Assembly (NCBI GenBank): GCA_900074885.1
Contig: FJUW01000038.1
Span: 186,001 to 250,000, forward strand
From: Rhynchosporium graminicola
Lineage: Eukaryota; Ascomycota; Leotiomycetes; Helotiales; Ploettnerulaceae
Direction of reading: 5' to 3'
DNA length: 64,000 nucleotides
Position 1 is the first letter of the stretch. Each line of letters begins with the position of its first letter. Made by a program: the position numbers and the translations under genes. Shown piece after piece: positions 1 through 11,527 of the stretch. The notes beneath the pieces are model-generated. The model made no database searches. It saw only the letters and a list, made by a program, of their open reading frames with translations, and had not been told where the DNA came from.

Positions 1-1355
1 TTATCATGTGAATCTGAACTAATCCCTGGTCTCGAGATCACTTAATGACACCTTCTTTCATTTGTACTTTGCTCGGGCACATCATTTGTCGTAATAATCT
101 GATCTGTACTTAGTACTTCCACGATGGCTGCAAGTATAAGTAGAGGGTAAATGCTATGCCAGTACTCCAAGCTTTGAAGTTTACAACAGTAACAATACAG
201 GTCTCGATCCGTTATTGAGAAAGTCATTTTTGAAAAATTCAGAATGGAATCACTTAAGACTGGCGCAAGATTACCGAAGCTATAATGATAACGCTTTGCC
301 AACTCTCAATGATTACAAGCATATTGAGTCCGTGGATCAATTTCTCACCTAGTCTACGTATTGGAGGACATATGCATCCTGCCCTATTCGATCTACTTTC
401 TGTCATTACTGGACATTGCCTCCAATTCTAGTTTCATTGCCAGGCTTTGGAATCCGATTTTTTTTATCGGCACAGCTCCTATGCTAGAGCTCGTGGCCAT
501 TATTGTTCTTCCTGGCCTGTCTAGGCGATACAGTATTCGACTTGGTAAGAGTCTGATTCTCGTATACCTAAACTGAACTATAATTTGATCTGATAGATCA
601 CAAGAAAGCATATTAAATGCGCAACGCCCATTGCCTGCCGAGAAGAATGGAAATAATGATTATCTCCAACAGGAGAAGCCTGAGAATTAATCCAAATCTT
701 CCTCATGGTAGATTGGCGAATTCCACATGAGCATTAATGCTATTGCTCAGCTTCTCCAAGCACCTTTCAGTCTTTAACGATAAAGTGTCGCCGTTCATCT
801 AGAGGATCTAATCGCCATTCTCATCCTTGGAATCAACGATACATAACTGCGGCAACCTGGTGTCGTAATATGAAAGCCAGTAGATATATTCGAGTGTAGC
901 AAACCTTGATAGATCTTGTTTTTCTCCACAGTCAAGTATTCTGTTGAACTTCAGAGCCCTTTTTCGATAGGGGCTGGGCTTTCGATATTGCTTGGAGTCT
1001 CCATGCTTGGTTCTCGAGGTGAGGAAGAGAGATTTCGAATGCAGAGGGAGAGCTGTCAGAGGGGTGACTCGAAGTCGGAAACGCTCTCTTCGATGTCTTA
1101 GGGCTTTTGGAGGTGTTTTATCAATGTTCTGTCCTCGCGACTGGATGCTTGGTGAGTTAGTAAATTGAGCATAGCAACTATACATATCACCACGACATAA
1201 GAAGAAGTCGCTTGGCGGACTACGCCTTTTCGTTGGTTTTCTTTCCATTTTCATTCACTCAGCCCTGAGTTTTGTAAAGCAACACACGTACAGAATCTAC
1301 ACCACGCTTCCGCAGAACAATCTATCATTCCAGACCATGTTCTCGTCTCTCTTCC
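1..1355. other. Left-edge intergenic DNA, no gene recognised
   Basis: Several short overlapping open frames occur on both strands (for example 808-1254 minus and 361-576 plus). None has a recognisable domain and none joins to a neighbour by plausible splice sites. I see no RNA gene or transposon here. The downstream flank of the kinase-like gene lies at its right end. Confidence 0.5.
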
Positions 1356-2192
1356 TCAACGATTAGTAGAGTCCTCCATCAACCATTTCCTCAGATACTC
1401 GATCGCCAACTCATCAAACTCAACATCAGCCACCTCAAACGTCATCCCACCATCTTGTACAGAACTTCTCCAACGATTCACAGCTCCCCCCTTTCTTATT
1501 TTACTCCCGAACCTCCCGCAAGAATCCAAATCAATCAGAATAGGAACATCGTTGCCATCAAACATGATGTTGCTCGGACTGATATCATTGTGGGCATAGC
1601 CTAGCAGATGGAGATGTTTGGCTGCGGCTGCGATGCCATCCATACACTTGATGCGTGCTTCGGCAGGGAAGTCAATCGTGCTATTCGGGACCCATACACG
1701 ATCTGGCAAGACATTGAAGTATTTCCGAAAAGCGAGACGGACTATCAAGCCTTTGTGTACGATGCAGCCGAGATAGACACCTAGATTTGGATGCGGATGA
1801 TTCTTGAGTACTTCGTTGGTGTCCACTTCTTCAAGGGTGAGTTTGGCGATTGCATCATCGTCGTTGTATTCAGATATACTTGGCGCTTTGAAGTAGTACT
1901 CGCCATCTGACCACATATCCACGGTCGTCGTATCGAATTGAGTGAACTTATTTTGATACGCGGGATATAGATGTTGTTCGGGAAGGCGACGGAGATCCTT
2001 GAAGATGCGATCGAACTTAGAGCTATTGGGATAGCTACCCAGAGAGAAGTTCGATTTCTCTGTCAGAGGTAGGTTGCCGATGTATGCTGAGAAGCCGTCG
2101 AAAGCAGAGACTTCTAGACATTCCGCTGACCTGTTATTCCATCGTTCGGAAATGACCCATGTTTTCTGGTCGTGGGATAAAACTTCTGCCAT
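1356..2192 (-). CDS. Fungal protein-kinase-like protein (atypical)
   Basis: Single-exon 278-aa reading frame starting at an ATG with good context. The C-terminal half has a protein-kinase catalytic loop: HNDISPSN at residues 201-208 holds the catalytic Asp and the Asn. The metal-binding DFG is replaced by DLD at 221-223. A candidate ATP-binding Lys is K102 (YYFK), and a Glu-rich helix at 118-128 could be helix C. No glycine-rich P-loop is visible, so nucleotide binding could be altered. It belongs to the large, poorly characterised group of small fungal-specific kinase-like proteins, often variable in copy number. The substrate is unknown. Kinase-like fold is fairly sure; activity is not. Confidence 0.75.
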   Translation of the reverse strand: MAEVLSHDQKTWVISERWNNRSAECLEVSAFDGFSAYIGNLPLTEKSNFSLGSYPNSSKFDRIFKDLRRLPEQHLYPAYQNKFTQFDTTTVDMWSDGEYYFKAPSISEYNDDDAIAKLTLEEVDTNEVLKNHPHPNLGVYLGCIVHKGLIVRLAFRKYFNVLPDRVWVPNSTIDFPAEARIKCMDGIAAAAKHLHLLGYAHNDISPSNIMFDGNDVPILIDLDSCGRFGSKIRKGGAVNRWRSSVQDGGMTFEVADVEFDELAIEYLRKWLMEDSTNR

Positions 2193-2823
2193 GGCGGACG
2201 ATTATCGTAATTCTGGTCTTTTCAAGGAAGCCCTGAGGTCTGGGCTTGGTTGTTCATTATATACAATAGTTAAGCGCCTGTGTAACCCGACGCAGCAGTC
2301 TGCCACGGGCAAATGGATTGCCTTAATACAGAAAAGTCGGCAAGCGATCATTTCAAAAATTGTTGTCAAATTTGGATAAACCAAGGTACACATAGATGTT
2401 TTCGCAGCTCTGTTGCAGTTCTGTTGTACTCGGATACATCATCTCTAAGTGAGAGGCTCCAAATACTGCGTAAACCTCGAAGTTAAGCGAGGGCTTACTT
2501 CTGCCCAAGGGATACCGGTTGCATGATAAATGAAATATAATGCGTACGAAATACTATTATAGATTACATGTTTTCCTCCTCCGATTAGCGTCCTCGTTAT
2601 TGTTTATTTACTGTTGACATACTTGAAAATTGACCTGATACAACAGCTCCTGCGCTCCAGTACTGCTTCCCACGACCCTGTGGTCTCATATTGTACAATT
2701 ATGCAGCATACTCGTCCAGTCTTTCCATAATTCATGCATTCCGCCCTCCGCCCTCTAAACACGCGCCCACAACTCTTCTCTCTCCCCTTCGCGTCACAAC
2801 CTTACTTTTAGCCCGCCATTTAC
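2193..2823. other. Intergenic, with a weak 5S rRNA-like relic
   Basis: No coding frame is supported. The plus strand at about 2476-2525 has two blocks reminiscent of 5S rRNA: CTCGAAGTTAAGC, then GGGATACCGG about 20 bases later. In eukaryotic 5S rRNA these are much further apart, so if real this is a deleted pseudogene, not a functional gene. Confidence 0.25.
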
Positions 2824-3356
2824 CTACGCAAGCCTCCCTTGGGTACTCCTCCGTCCAGAAGCATAGGTAACACCACAACCCACCACATTTGCACCAGCCA
2901 GAACCATCGCACTTCCCCTAGTCAGTCCCCTCATACCAAACTTATTTCCAATTCTCGAACTGAAGGTCGAGCCTGCAACCTTTCTACGTCTCGCTAACAG
3001 AAGATACAGCCCTGACCAAGCCGCTGTCAAACCGGCAGAGTCGACTTGGTAATTGGACAAGTTGAGATAAGTGCTGAAGAGTAGCACAGGCGGGAAAAGC
3101 ATAGGAAGTGGTTGGAAAGGACGCGCGTGGAGCGCCGCAATGAGTGTTGCGAGAAGAGTTGGTGGGAGGGAGGATTCTGTTATGGATTAGTTAAATGTAG
3201 TGAGAGATGAGAAGGTGGATATGATATGATATGGAGTTTAGGGTGTTTCTGTATAGATCTGCGAAGGCTGAGAAAGTCCCACTTACTGCCCCAATCCATT
3301 GCGTAGGATATGGAAGCCTTTTTGGCTTCTTGTTTAACTGGGACTTCGGACGACAT
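2824..3356 (-). CDS. AIM19: AIM19-like mitochondrial membrane protein
   Basis: Two exons on the minus strand, 3356-3287 and 3176-2824, joined across an intron with GTAAGT donor and ACAG acceptor, give 140 aa. The first exon encodes MSSEVPVKQE and ends in MDWG. The second starts with SSLPPTLLATLIAALHARPF and continues through a region of hydrophobic segments (PMLFPPVLLFSTYLN; GLTAAWSGLYLLLA; GSAMVLAGANVVGCGV). This arrangement resembles the Aim19 family, a small fungal mitochondrial protein found in screens for altered mitochondrial inheritance; its biochemical role is not known. The family call is from memory of the pattern and is moderate. It is divergent from the DnaJ gene, with 339 bp between start codons. 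Confidence 0.6.
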
Positions 3357-3695
3357 GATGGCGATAGTTTCCGATCAACTGCAATTGACTGTTAAGTTGT
3401 TGTAGGTTTACAAATTACGCTGGAGATCATAGACTAATTCCTACCATAATCGTCATTACAAGGCTAAGGCTGTTTACACGTGATGGTGATTGAGTGGGGC
3501 TATTAGACATCATGGCAACGCAACAAATCACCGGCCCACAGGCAGCATTCTGGCCATACCAAGCATCGGTATTCGAGTAACAACCAGCTCCATCGCATTA
3601 GCAAAAATTGCAACTATTATAGGGATCTTCAGCTTCAACACTCTGACTTTCCTGCCCCCTCCCTTCTGAGGACTTGCCAACGAAATTGCTGCGCA
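3357..3695. promoter_or_regulatory. Shared divergent promoter region (AIM19-like / HLJ1)
   Basis: These 339 bases separate the start codons of two oppositely oriented genes, so both promoters and 5' leaders must lie here. I see no clear TATA box. The assignment is positional only. Confidence 0.5.
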
Positions 3696-4844
3696 ATGCC
3701 CGCAGCAACTGCGTCCGGCGCTGATGCAAAAGCCAATGGCTCCGCGCGCTCGCGCGAACACAAACAAGGGAATCAGGACAAAGAAGTGAAGGAAGAGCAC
3801 AGACGAGAGATCATGCGAATACGGAAATGTCAACCCCTCGCTTTCTACGACATTTTAAACCTGGAATCCGTCAAAACAACATGCACGGACACCGATATCA
3901 AAAAGGCGTATCGAAAGATAAGTCTTTTGACGCATCCAGATAAAAATGGACACGAGCATGCAGATGAGTGTTTTAAGATGGTCAGCAGGGCGTTTGGTAT
4001 CCTGGGGGATAAGGAGAAAAGGGAGAAGTATGATAGACACGGAGGGGATCCGGATAGTAGGTTTGGAGGGGGCGCGCCGCAGAGTAGTCCATTTTCTGGA
4101 TTTGCTTCGAGAGGGACGCCTAGGCAGAGTGGTGGTGGTGGGGGCAGCATGTGGGAGGAAGAGATAAGTCCTGAGGAGATGTTTAGTAGATTCTTTGGTG
4201 GTGGAGGACTTGGAGGTGGATTTGGTCCTTTTGGTGGTAAGTTTTTCTCTTATACGAATGTTTAGGCCAGATACTAATAACTAATAGGCGGCGGAGGTTT
4301 CGACAATGGCCCAGGATTCGTGTTCAATATGGGTGGCGGACCTGGGATCAGAGTTCATCAATTCGGAGGTGCAAGGCCAAGAAGAAGACCGAGAGATCCC
4401 AATGCGCCAGAAGCACCACCTGCTTCTCTACAACAGACACTCATGGGCCTCTTACCCCTACTATTCATCCTCATCCTCCCAATCCTCTCATCCTTCTTCT
4501 CCGGAGACTCATCACCCGGCCCTACAATGCGATTCGACAGCGCAGTTCCACCACATACCCTACATCGTCATACGCGGAAATGGAAAGTAGACTACTATCT
4601 CAACCCTACAGAAGTAGATGGCTACACGCCGTCACAATTCGCGAAACTAGACTCGTCGGCCGAGATCAATTTCGTGCAGAGACTCAATGTAGAATGTCAG
4701 CAAGAAGAAGCGGTACGTCAGGAACTGGTTAATAGAGCGCAAGGATGGTTCACTCAGGACGCGGAGAAAATGGCTCAAGCGAGGAAGATGGAGATGAGGA
4801 GTTGTAGAAGGCTGGATAGCATGGGTGTTTCGAGGAATTACTAG
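3696..4844 (+). CDS. HLJ1: HLJ1-type ER membrane DnaJ co-chaperone
   Basis: Two exons, 3696-4236 and 4288-4844, with a GTAAGT donor and TAATAG acceptor, give 365 aa. The J-domain spans about residues 49-113 with the HPD motif at 80-82 (THPDKN). A Gly/Phe-rich stretch follows (GGGGLGGGFGPFGG). A single strongly hydrophobic segment, LLPLLFILILPILSSFF, is followed by a C-terminal region of the DUF1977 type found in Hlj1/DNAJB12-like proteins (KWKVDYYL; FAKLD; FVQRLNVECQQEE). Known family members sit in the ER membrane facing the cytosol and work with Hsp70 in ER-associated degradation. Without splicing the first frame would end shortly after the donor, which supports the intron. Family call is firm. 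Confidence 0.9.
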
Positions 4845-7516
4845 GTCGAGTCGATGTGAAAATCGTTCTTTTCCACCTGCTATTCTAAGTTTTCTTCTTC
4901 TCTGTATCATGTTGGGACTTTCTATCATTATCTATAAGATGTAGCATGGCGTTAGGCATAGCATTGTCGATAGGGCGGTGGTTGTAATTGACATTGAGGT
5001 TGACGAACGAGCGGGCAAGTCAACTTCTTACTCGTTATTTGGGCGTCATCATAATATAGAATTCCTAGGAACAGTCCGGAGTTAATTTATGTCTGTCAGG
5101 CTTCCCAATTTACCTAGGCACCTCAAGTACATCACATCCTCTTTGACTTAATCCTCTATATGTGTTTTCTTCGCATTCATCTCACACAAAGCATAAATAA
5201 ATAAGCAGACCTAATACGAAGTTCAAAAAAAATTGGCAGTGACCCCTTTCAAGTTTGACTGTTTGAGCGTTTACCCAAAATACCACCAAAAGTCACCACT
5301 TTTATGGTTAGTTTGACAGTCAAGTATCAGTCTAAATGAATTACGCTATGTTGAATCTCTTAAGATCTATATAAGTGTGATTTAACTCAACTAGGAACTT
5401 ATAAATTTGTCCTTATTAGTATAATATCCGAGTTGGAAGTTGAAGAAATCCACAAAATCACGATTCCTCACCAAAATCAAGCGATTTTTAACGATTTTTA
5501 GAGTAGGCTGAGGGCGATCCTGTATATCGAAGTCACTATAGGCACGAACTATCTGATTAAAATCTACATAAAGTAAAGGCTTACGGGCTATCTAAGGATA
5601 AAATTATTATTTATAGACCTAGTGTGATTGTAGAGATATCGTGAAGTGACGAGCGGGTAAAATGACGATCTAAGGTGAGGATGTCAATAATGGCTCAGAC
5701 TTAGAACGGAGTACTGTATGCAACTCACGTACTCTGAGTATACCCACCGTACTCTACTTATACTTAGACACCCGACTTGAAGTACCTGCCAAGATACCTA
5801 CCCGAGTTACCTACGAATGAGCTGAGTTGAGTCGCGTGCTCGCTCGAAACAAAGCTACCTACCTGGTATCCAGCATCCATCTCAATCCTCATCTCCCGTC
5901 CGTTGCTTGCTTAGCCCAGCTCAGCTCAGCTTGGTAGCCAGCAGGTGTAGAAAACCACTATATTCTTTACCCAAGAGCTAAAGGCAGGGATGAAGAGAAA
6001 TTTCTGAATACCTAGCAGGTAGTAAATGAATAATCAGTTTTACGATCCTGACTTTGAATGATTTTATGAACAGGGAACCACTGGGGGACATTTGGTTCTC
6101 TGACGGTCCCCGACTTAGCTAAGACTCAAGAGCCTTCTGATTTCCCTCCTAGTAACGTACTTGGAGTGAGAAGACCTGGTTGTACTCTAAACTTTTTGTA
6201 TTGGCGTTAGCTTGTTAATTTTGACACAATACTTGAAAGGAGTTGAGATTCGATCCATCTAGTATAAGACAAGTACTCAGCGCTTTCAAGGGGTGGTTCA
6301 GGTCTAGATTTGACTACTTTTCTGAACCACCCATTGAAGGTAGGTTCAAAGCCAAACCGGACTGCATGAGTATAGTCAGGTCTGCTCTTCCGATGTGCAA
6401 AAATGTAGGCATGTTTATCCTGCGTGTAGGAGTTATATGTGATAGATATTTCTCATGACCAATTAATAAGGATAGAAAAGTAATATATCTATTATAAACA
6501 AGTATGTAAGGTAATTGAATACTGAAAGGTACTTTAGACATAATCAAAAGCTTCATGTAGCTATTTCAGGGCTTTTAAGGAGAAATTTATTTATACTTTT
6601 CCTTATCAACTCTCCATCAGTTAGACCTAACACTTGTAGTTAATTTACTTCTTTAAAATCAAATATAAGAAGTAACCTATACTATTATAGTTTATAAGAT
6701 ATGAAGAGCTATCACTATTACTAATAATTAGATCTGCCTGTTTGTCGAAAACTGGTCTGTCTATTGAAAGCGCCGAAAGTACTGCATTTTATCTGAAAAG
6801 GCAAGCACTAGAGTAGAGGAACGATAAGGTATAGTTCTCTGAATGATTCATCTTACAGCCTAAGTACTATTCAAGTAAGAAGAAATGACTAGGGGATAGG
6901 TCTCTACCTATCTTTTTCCTACCTAGTAAGAACGTTCTTCCGTAAGATTTATTCAAGAGCTAGGAATGTTACTGGATAGTAGATTCAGGGCAACGATGTA
7001 ACTTATTTAGTTAAGGTAACCCCCCTTCAACTACCCAGGTTGCACTAGTAGTTATACTTACTATACCTAGCGAGCCTAGGTAGAGTACACATTAACTCAT
7101 CAATCGAAAATGAGATTTTTTCAACAATTGCGCCAAGTTAAAGAGGCTAGGTAGGTAGTATCGATACCGAGTCTTACGCTACTTCTAAGTTGTTTTTACC
7201 TCACTTTACTTACCTAAATCAAGAAGAAGAAGTCAAGGAAAGTACTGCCTTGAGAAGCGTTAAACATCTGCCCCTAGGTAGTGATTCTCTCTCTCAATCG
7301 AGAACTTCTCAAAGTACCTAGAAACCGTCAGCTGATTTTGTAGTTACTGCATAGGTAGCTATTCAGGACTATTCCTTCAGCACTCCCTGCCTTCAACCTA
7401 TAAGGTTCCCAGGTAAGTCAAGTACTAGTATAATCTAGGCTAATCAAAGTTATGCATCAACCTCACAAAAGAAGTCTTCTCTTATCCTCTCTTATCTCTC
7501 ATCTACCTTGCTCTTT

Positions 7517-7890
7517 TCAACTATTTTTAAACGTTCCTAAGTCCTCCTCCTTCTTCGTCCCTACCCAGCTACCCAGAGAAGAACATCCGTTCATAAGTTC
7601 TTACTTTCGAACTATCAAAGACCCACTCGCCCCTGGAAGGTAGGTAGTGATTCATTCCCCTTCTCAGCTACTAGTTCAACGTTTCCGAACATTTCCACTC
7701 TTAATCCCTAATCCCTCCTCCTTCTTCTTCGTCCCTACCTACCTCCCTACCTTCATCACTCCCTGCCTACCGACCCACCCACCTAGAGAATAATCAGAAC
7801 ACTCGTTCGTCCTTCCTTCCGAACCATCAAAAACCCCACTCGCCACTAAAGTAGGTTGGTAGTGATTCATTTCCCTCCTCAACTACCTAC
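7517..7890. repeat. Imperfect tandem duplication in C/T-rich DNA
   Basis: Two diverged direct copies of roughly 150-200 bases. Copy 1 starts near 7517 and copy 2 near 7670. Shared landmarks in the same order are CAACGTTTCCGAAC-like, CCTCCTCCTTCTTC, TCGTCCCTACC, GAACCATCAAA, CCCACTCGCC and GTAGTGATTCATT. Copy 2 is longer because of extra CCTACC units. Confidence 0.7.
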
Positions 7891-7985
7891 CTAACATACA
7901 CACACCTACACACCACACCATGACAGAAGTGAAACTACTAGAAAGCACCTACGGTAGTCTCGGAACGGGTTTTTTTGGTTGGGGG

Positions 7986-8043
7986 NNNNNNNNNNNNNNN
8001 NNNNNNNNNNNNNNNNNNNNNNNNNNNNNNNNNNNNNNNNNNN
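7986..8043. other. Assembly gap (58 N)
   Basis: A run of 58 ambiguous bases flanked by GGGGG on both sides. The true length is unknown; a homopolymer may have broken the assembly. Confidence 0.99.
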
Positions 8044-8476
8044 GGGGGTAATACTGTAGTTGCCTATGAGGTAAGGTAAGGTAGGTAGGTATAGGTAGTT
8101 GGTTAGTAGACTAAAACCCCGACATCGGAAACAATAGGTAGGCACTGGACATCTATCATCACCATCACCAATGAAAGTCCCTATAGAGTATCTTCCATTC
8201 TTCTCCCCCTCCTTCGGCCCCTTCGGATAGGATAGGAGAGGATAATCCAAGGAGCCACCGGATTTAGAACGATCTTGTTCTAGGTTCGTGTCATGGTCAC
8301 CCCACCTAGGTCCTGACGACCTTAAATTTCGGGCGCTGAGAGCAGTGAGGTGGTGAGGCCAACTCCTACCATTACTTCTAGGAGGTCTATTGTGGGGTTG
8401 CCGGAGGATAGACTCAGGTGTAGGCGCAGGGACTTGAGTAGGAGCGAGTGAGGAATAAGTTCCTAGGTAGGTAGAG

Positions 8477-8502
8477 ATGAGTGAGTGAGTGAGTGAGTGA
8501 GT
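8477..8502 (+). repeat. GAGT microsatellite
   Basis: About six perfect GAGT units in the gene desert. No gene overlaps it. Confidence 0.9.
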
Positions 8503-9211
8503 GTTTCATTTGTCAGTCCCAATACCACGTCGAGTTCAGCTGAGTGGGTACTGTAGGTATGTAGTCTGAGTCGAGTTTTGAGTATAGGTAGTATGTATAC
8601 CTATCTCAAGCCAGGACACACTTTTCTTGCAATAATCTCGGTATTGTCATCTCCGTGAATCGACCCTATTACATGCATGCGCTTCTCTATTACTCGTTGA
8701 CCTTGGCGATATGTCTCCAGTCTCCAATCTCCAGTCCCCAATCCTACCGGTCGCTTCATGAGAAGGATTAGTAGTAGCATAAGTCATTTTCCAAGCACTC
8801 CGCACATCTTTTCACGATCCGCCATGAGCATTTAGAAGGCAAGGCAAGGCGAGAAAATTCTGTTTCTTTCATTCTATACTCAAACACGTCTCGTGAGTAA
8901 CCTGCTAGAGAAGAAGAAAGACCCAGCTATTCCAATCGCCCGAACGCTGTGCATGCAGTGCATGCAAGCCAAAAATAATGGCTACGCTAGGCTACGCTCC
9001 TCAAAGAAAACTCCGTGCGTCTTGCATGACATCCGTAGATAGACCGACCGCTGACGACTTTTCTATTCCATGACCAACCCATTCCGGGATCCGAGATTCC
9101 AAACGCCAAAATCCATGCGCCTTTGCACTATGGCTTCCCGTCCCATATGCACCAGCCATCCGTAGAACGCCATTTCAATCACTCACAAAACAAACGAAAT
9201 GAAATTCAGCC

Positions 9212-10549
9212 CTAAGCCAATTCCCAATGACAAGCCCAAGAATAACTCGTGATCCAAATCATGAGCACAGCAGCGGCGAATATCAGGAACCTTAACATCT
9301 TGCGATTTCGCTCGGTCAGCCTAATATCGCTGTTGATGTTTTGATCCCTGCTTGATGCCGGTGTGTCTTGCTTTTTGGTAGCGAAGAGGTTCTGGAGAGA
9401 CTGGACGTCGAAGCCGGTTAGGTATTTGACATCACATTCTCGGATCTTGGGATCTGCATAGCCACGGTATTCTTCGATGATAGCTTGTCAGAGGTCAGCA
9501 TGTGGCCTCACAAGACTCTTGATAAGCTTTAGTTTTAAAAAGACGAGATAACTGCTTCTTGAAGTTGAAGATAGAAGATTTGAACATACCTTCAACACCC
9601 CATCTCGCAACATGTCTTACAACACCAACAGCACAGCCAGTTCGATGCTTGATGCCAGTCAGCGTTTGCCCTTCGAGTCCAATGGGAATCTGGTCGTCAT
9701 ACCTTGCCATGATTACAATGAATAAGAATAGGGAAATTCGCCTCATCAAGAACAACCTCCATGATCCCTTGCATGAGCTCCTTAGTGATATCCACTTTCT
9801 TGGTGCCGGGCATGTCAATGACCTTATGCTGGATTTGGTTGCTCTTGAGGAAACCTGCGAATTCAGGATCGAGGTCGTTTTGGACTAGAGAGCTGGTAGG
9901 GGTATCAGGATGTGGAATTGAAATAGAACATCATGGATGAAAACTCACAGGACTGTTTTTAGTCGGAGAGAAGACAAGTAGGGAAAATCTTCGGCCGTGG
10001 GCCAGCTGCTACGGTATATCTTGCCTGGAAGGACGACTCCAAAGTTGATAGGTCGGCCGCCTTCCTTTGCTTTAGTAGATACTCTGGCTGCTTGAATGCT
10101 TTCGGTGACTGAAAAATGTCAGTATGTGACATTGTCTAGCGAAATCGCAGCTTGCTACCAGTCTGCTTCAATGCAGAAAACAGCATTAGGGAAGGAATGA
10201 AGGTAAGAACAGGAATAGAACGTGAGAACGGCTCGAAAGCTTTAATGTACTGGAACGAAAACCAAGGAAGGGAATGCTTACTGTGCAACCTAACATCCTC
10301 CGCGGTACTGGGAAAGATATCCAAATTCCTTCCCAAATCCACAATCGCCGTATGCGTCTGCATCATCTCCACACCTGTAGTCGAATTCTTCCTACTGTAT
10401 TTCCCTCCCATGTCCGAGCCATCAACACTGCTTTCGCTCGAGCTGTAAGGCACAGCCGGCATAGTGCTGTTGTCGAAAACCTGTTCCTCCTCCGTAAATA
10501 TCCGAGTGGACCTCCTCGACATCTCGCTCGTGATTTCTGTTGACCCCAT
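9212..10549 (-). CDS. SIW14: SIW14-type atypical dual-specificity phosphatase
   Basis: Five exons on the minus strand (10549-10282, 10108-9949, 9892-9703, 9647-9590, 9483-9212) give 315 aa; all phases agree. The P-loop is H201-C-N-H-G-K-H-R208 followed by TGC, matching the CX5R signature of the Siw14/Oca family, and the upstream NFGVVLPGKIYRSSWP is typical of it. Yeast Siw14 hydrolyses inositol pyrophosphates. An acidic Ser/Thr-rich N-terminus of about 90 residues precedes the domain. The C-terminus has a single hydrophobic segment (FLIFAAAVLMIWI) that looks like a tail anchor, so the enzyme may be membrane bound. The intron between exons 3 and 4 falls inside the P-loop, after K206. Confidence 0.9.
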
Positions 10550-10888
10550 CTTGGTCTCCTTTCTCTATTAGACTCCTTCTTCGTAATTGTGGTTGTTCTT
10601 GTTCTCGCTCTCGTGGTTGTTCGAACACGCCCGTGGTCGTTATGATCGTCTTAGTTGAAGCTGAATTTGCGACCTCGAGTGGATTTGAATTCCCTCAAGA
10701 AAGATAAATTCCTGTCGAAATGTTATCTCCTAACGAAGACCACGGCTAACGCGTTTGACGTTGGCTTGAGTTGAAGGCATGATAAGATGTCTTCTATTCC
10801 TCGGGTTGTGGTTGTCGCTGTCTAAGTGGTTGGAGTTCCAGTTCCAGTTCCAATTCCAGGAAAGGAGAATGATCGTAGGTAGACAGCC

Positions 10889-10928
10889 AGGCGCAGGCAG
10901 GCAGGCAAGCAGGCAGGCAGGCAGGCAG
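10889..10928. repeat. GGCA tetranucleotide array
   Basis: Nearly perfect GCAG/GGCA repeats with one GCAA variant. Preceded at about 10834-10859 by a short TTCCAG array. Confidence 0.9.
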
Positions 10929-11190
10929 ACGTTGTGGGAGGTATCTTTGACGTGGGGGTGACGGTGTGATCTCATGGCATGCTGCACTTTCGGTTGCGGT
11001 ACCAGATTTCGAAAATGCAGTTTTTTGTGAAAGTCTAAAGGAACCGGTTGTTGGCAAGCGTACAGCCTAGGTAGATGGAATGGAGCCTTGCTACACCACC
11101 ACCGGAACCATAATGGCCTGCAGATGCGCGCTTGCCGAGAGACGCTCTGCTCAGGTGGGATCTGGGATGTGTAGGGACCTAGGTATGTAG

Positions 11191-11220
11191 GTGTATGTAT
11201 GTATGTATGTATGGATGGAT
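11191..11220. repeat. GTAT / GGAT tetranucleotide array
   Basis: Five to six GTAT units followed by two GGAT units. Confidence 0.9.
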
Positions 11221-11509
11221 ATGTATTGTCGATCAGGATTCCAGAGTCAAAAGTCAACGAAGGAAGGATCGTCGGATTCGAGTCACATCAAGAATCATGT
11301 CAAAGGAAGAGCAGGATTGTCCTGCAGGCGGATGGATGACAAGGATGACCGTGACCGTGACCGTGACCAAGAGACGAGGCTGAAGATTCGAAATCGTGGC
11401 GAGATTCGTACGCACAGTATCACCCTCGCTCCACCATAGGTTGGTTAGGTTCATACAATAACGGGTTACAGTGAACGTCGGACGGAGATCGGAGATCGGA
11501 GGTCAGGTC

Positions 11510-11527
11510 GGGTCGGGTCGGGTCGGG
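11510..11527 (+). repeat. GGGTC array with G-quadruplex potential
   Basis: Four GGG runs at 11510-11512, 11515-11517, 11520-11522 and 11525-11527, each separated by TC. This fits the general pattern for a two-base-loop G-quadruplex. No function is implied by the sequence alone. Confidence 0.7.

Larger units (their letters stand above)
4845..9211. other. Gene desert of simple and pyrimidine-rich sequence
   Basis: About 4.4 kb with no supported gene. 4.9-7.0 kb is fairly AT-rich. From about 5.7 to 8.6 kb the DNA is full of TACCTAC/GTAGGTA motifs, and 7.44-7.90 kb is strongly C/T-rich. It holds an imperfect tandem duplication (7517-7890), an assembly gap (7986-8043) and a GAGT microsatellite. 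Short open frames here are made of simple sequence and are not genes. Confidence 0.6.

Noticed and set aside
808..1254. 148-aa minus-strand frame
   Set aside because: No domain, mixed composition, overlaps an unrelated plus frame; insufficient support.
5225..5340. Sequence CAGTGACCCCTTT as a possible transposon terminal repeat
   Set aside because: No matching inverted end or transposase remnant was found within several kilobases.
10730..11257. 175-aa minus-strand frame
   Set aside because: Composed of translated tetranucleotide repeats (CLPACLLACLPA and similar); no domain.
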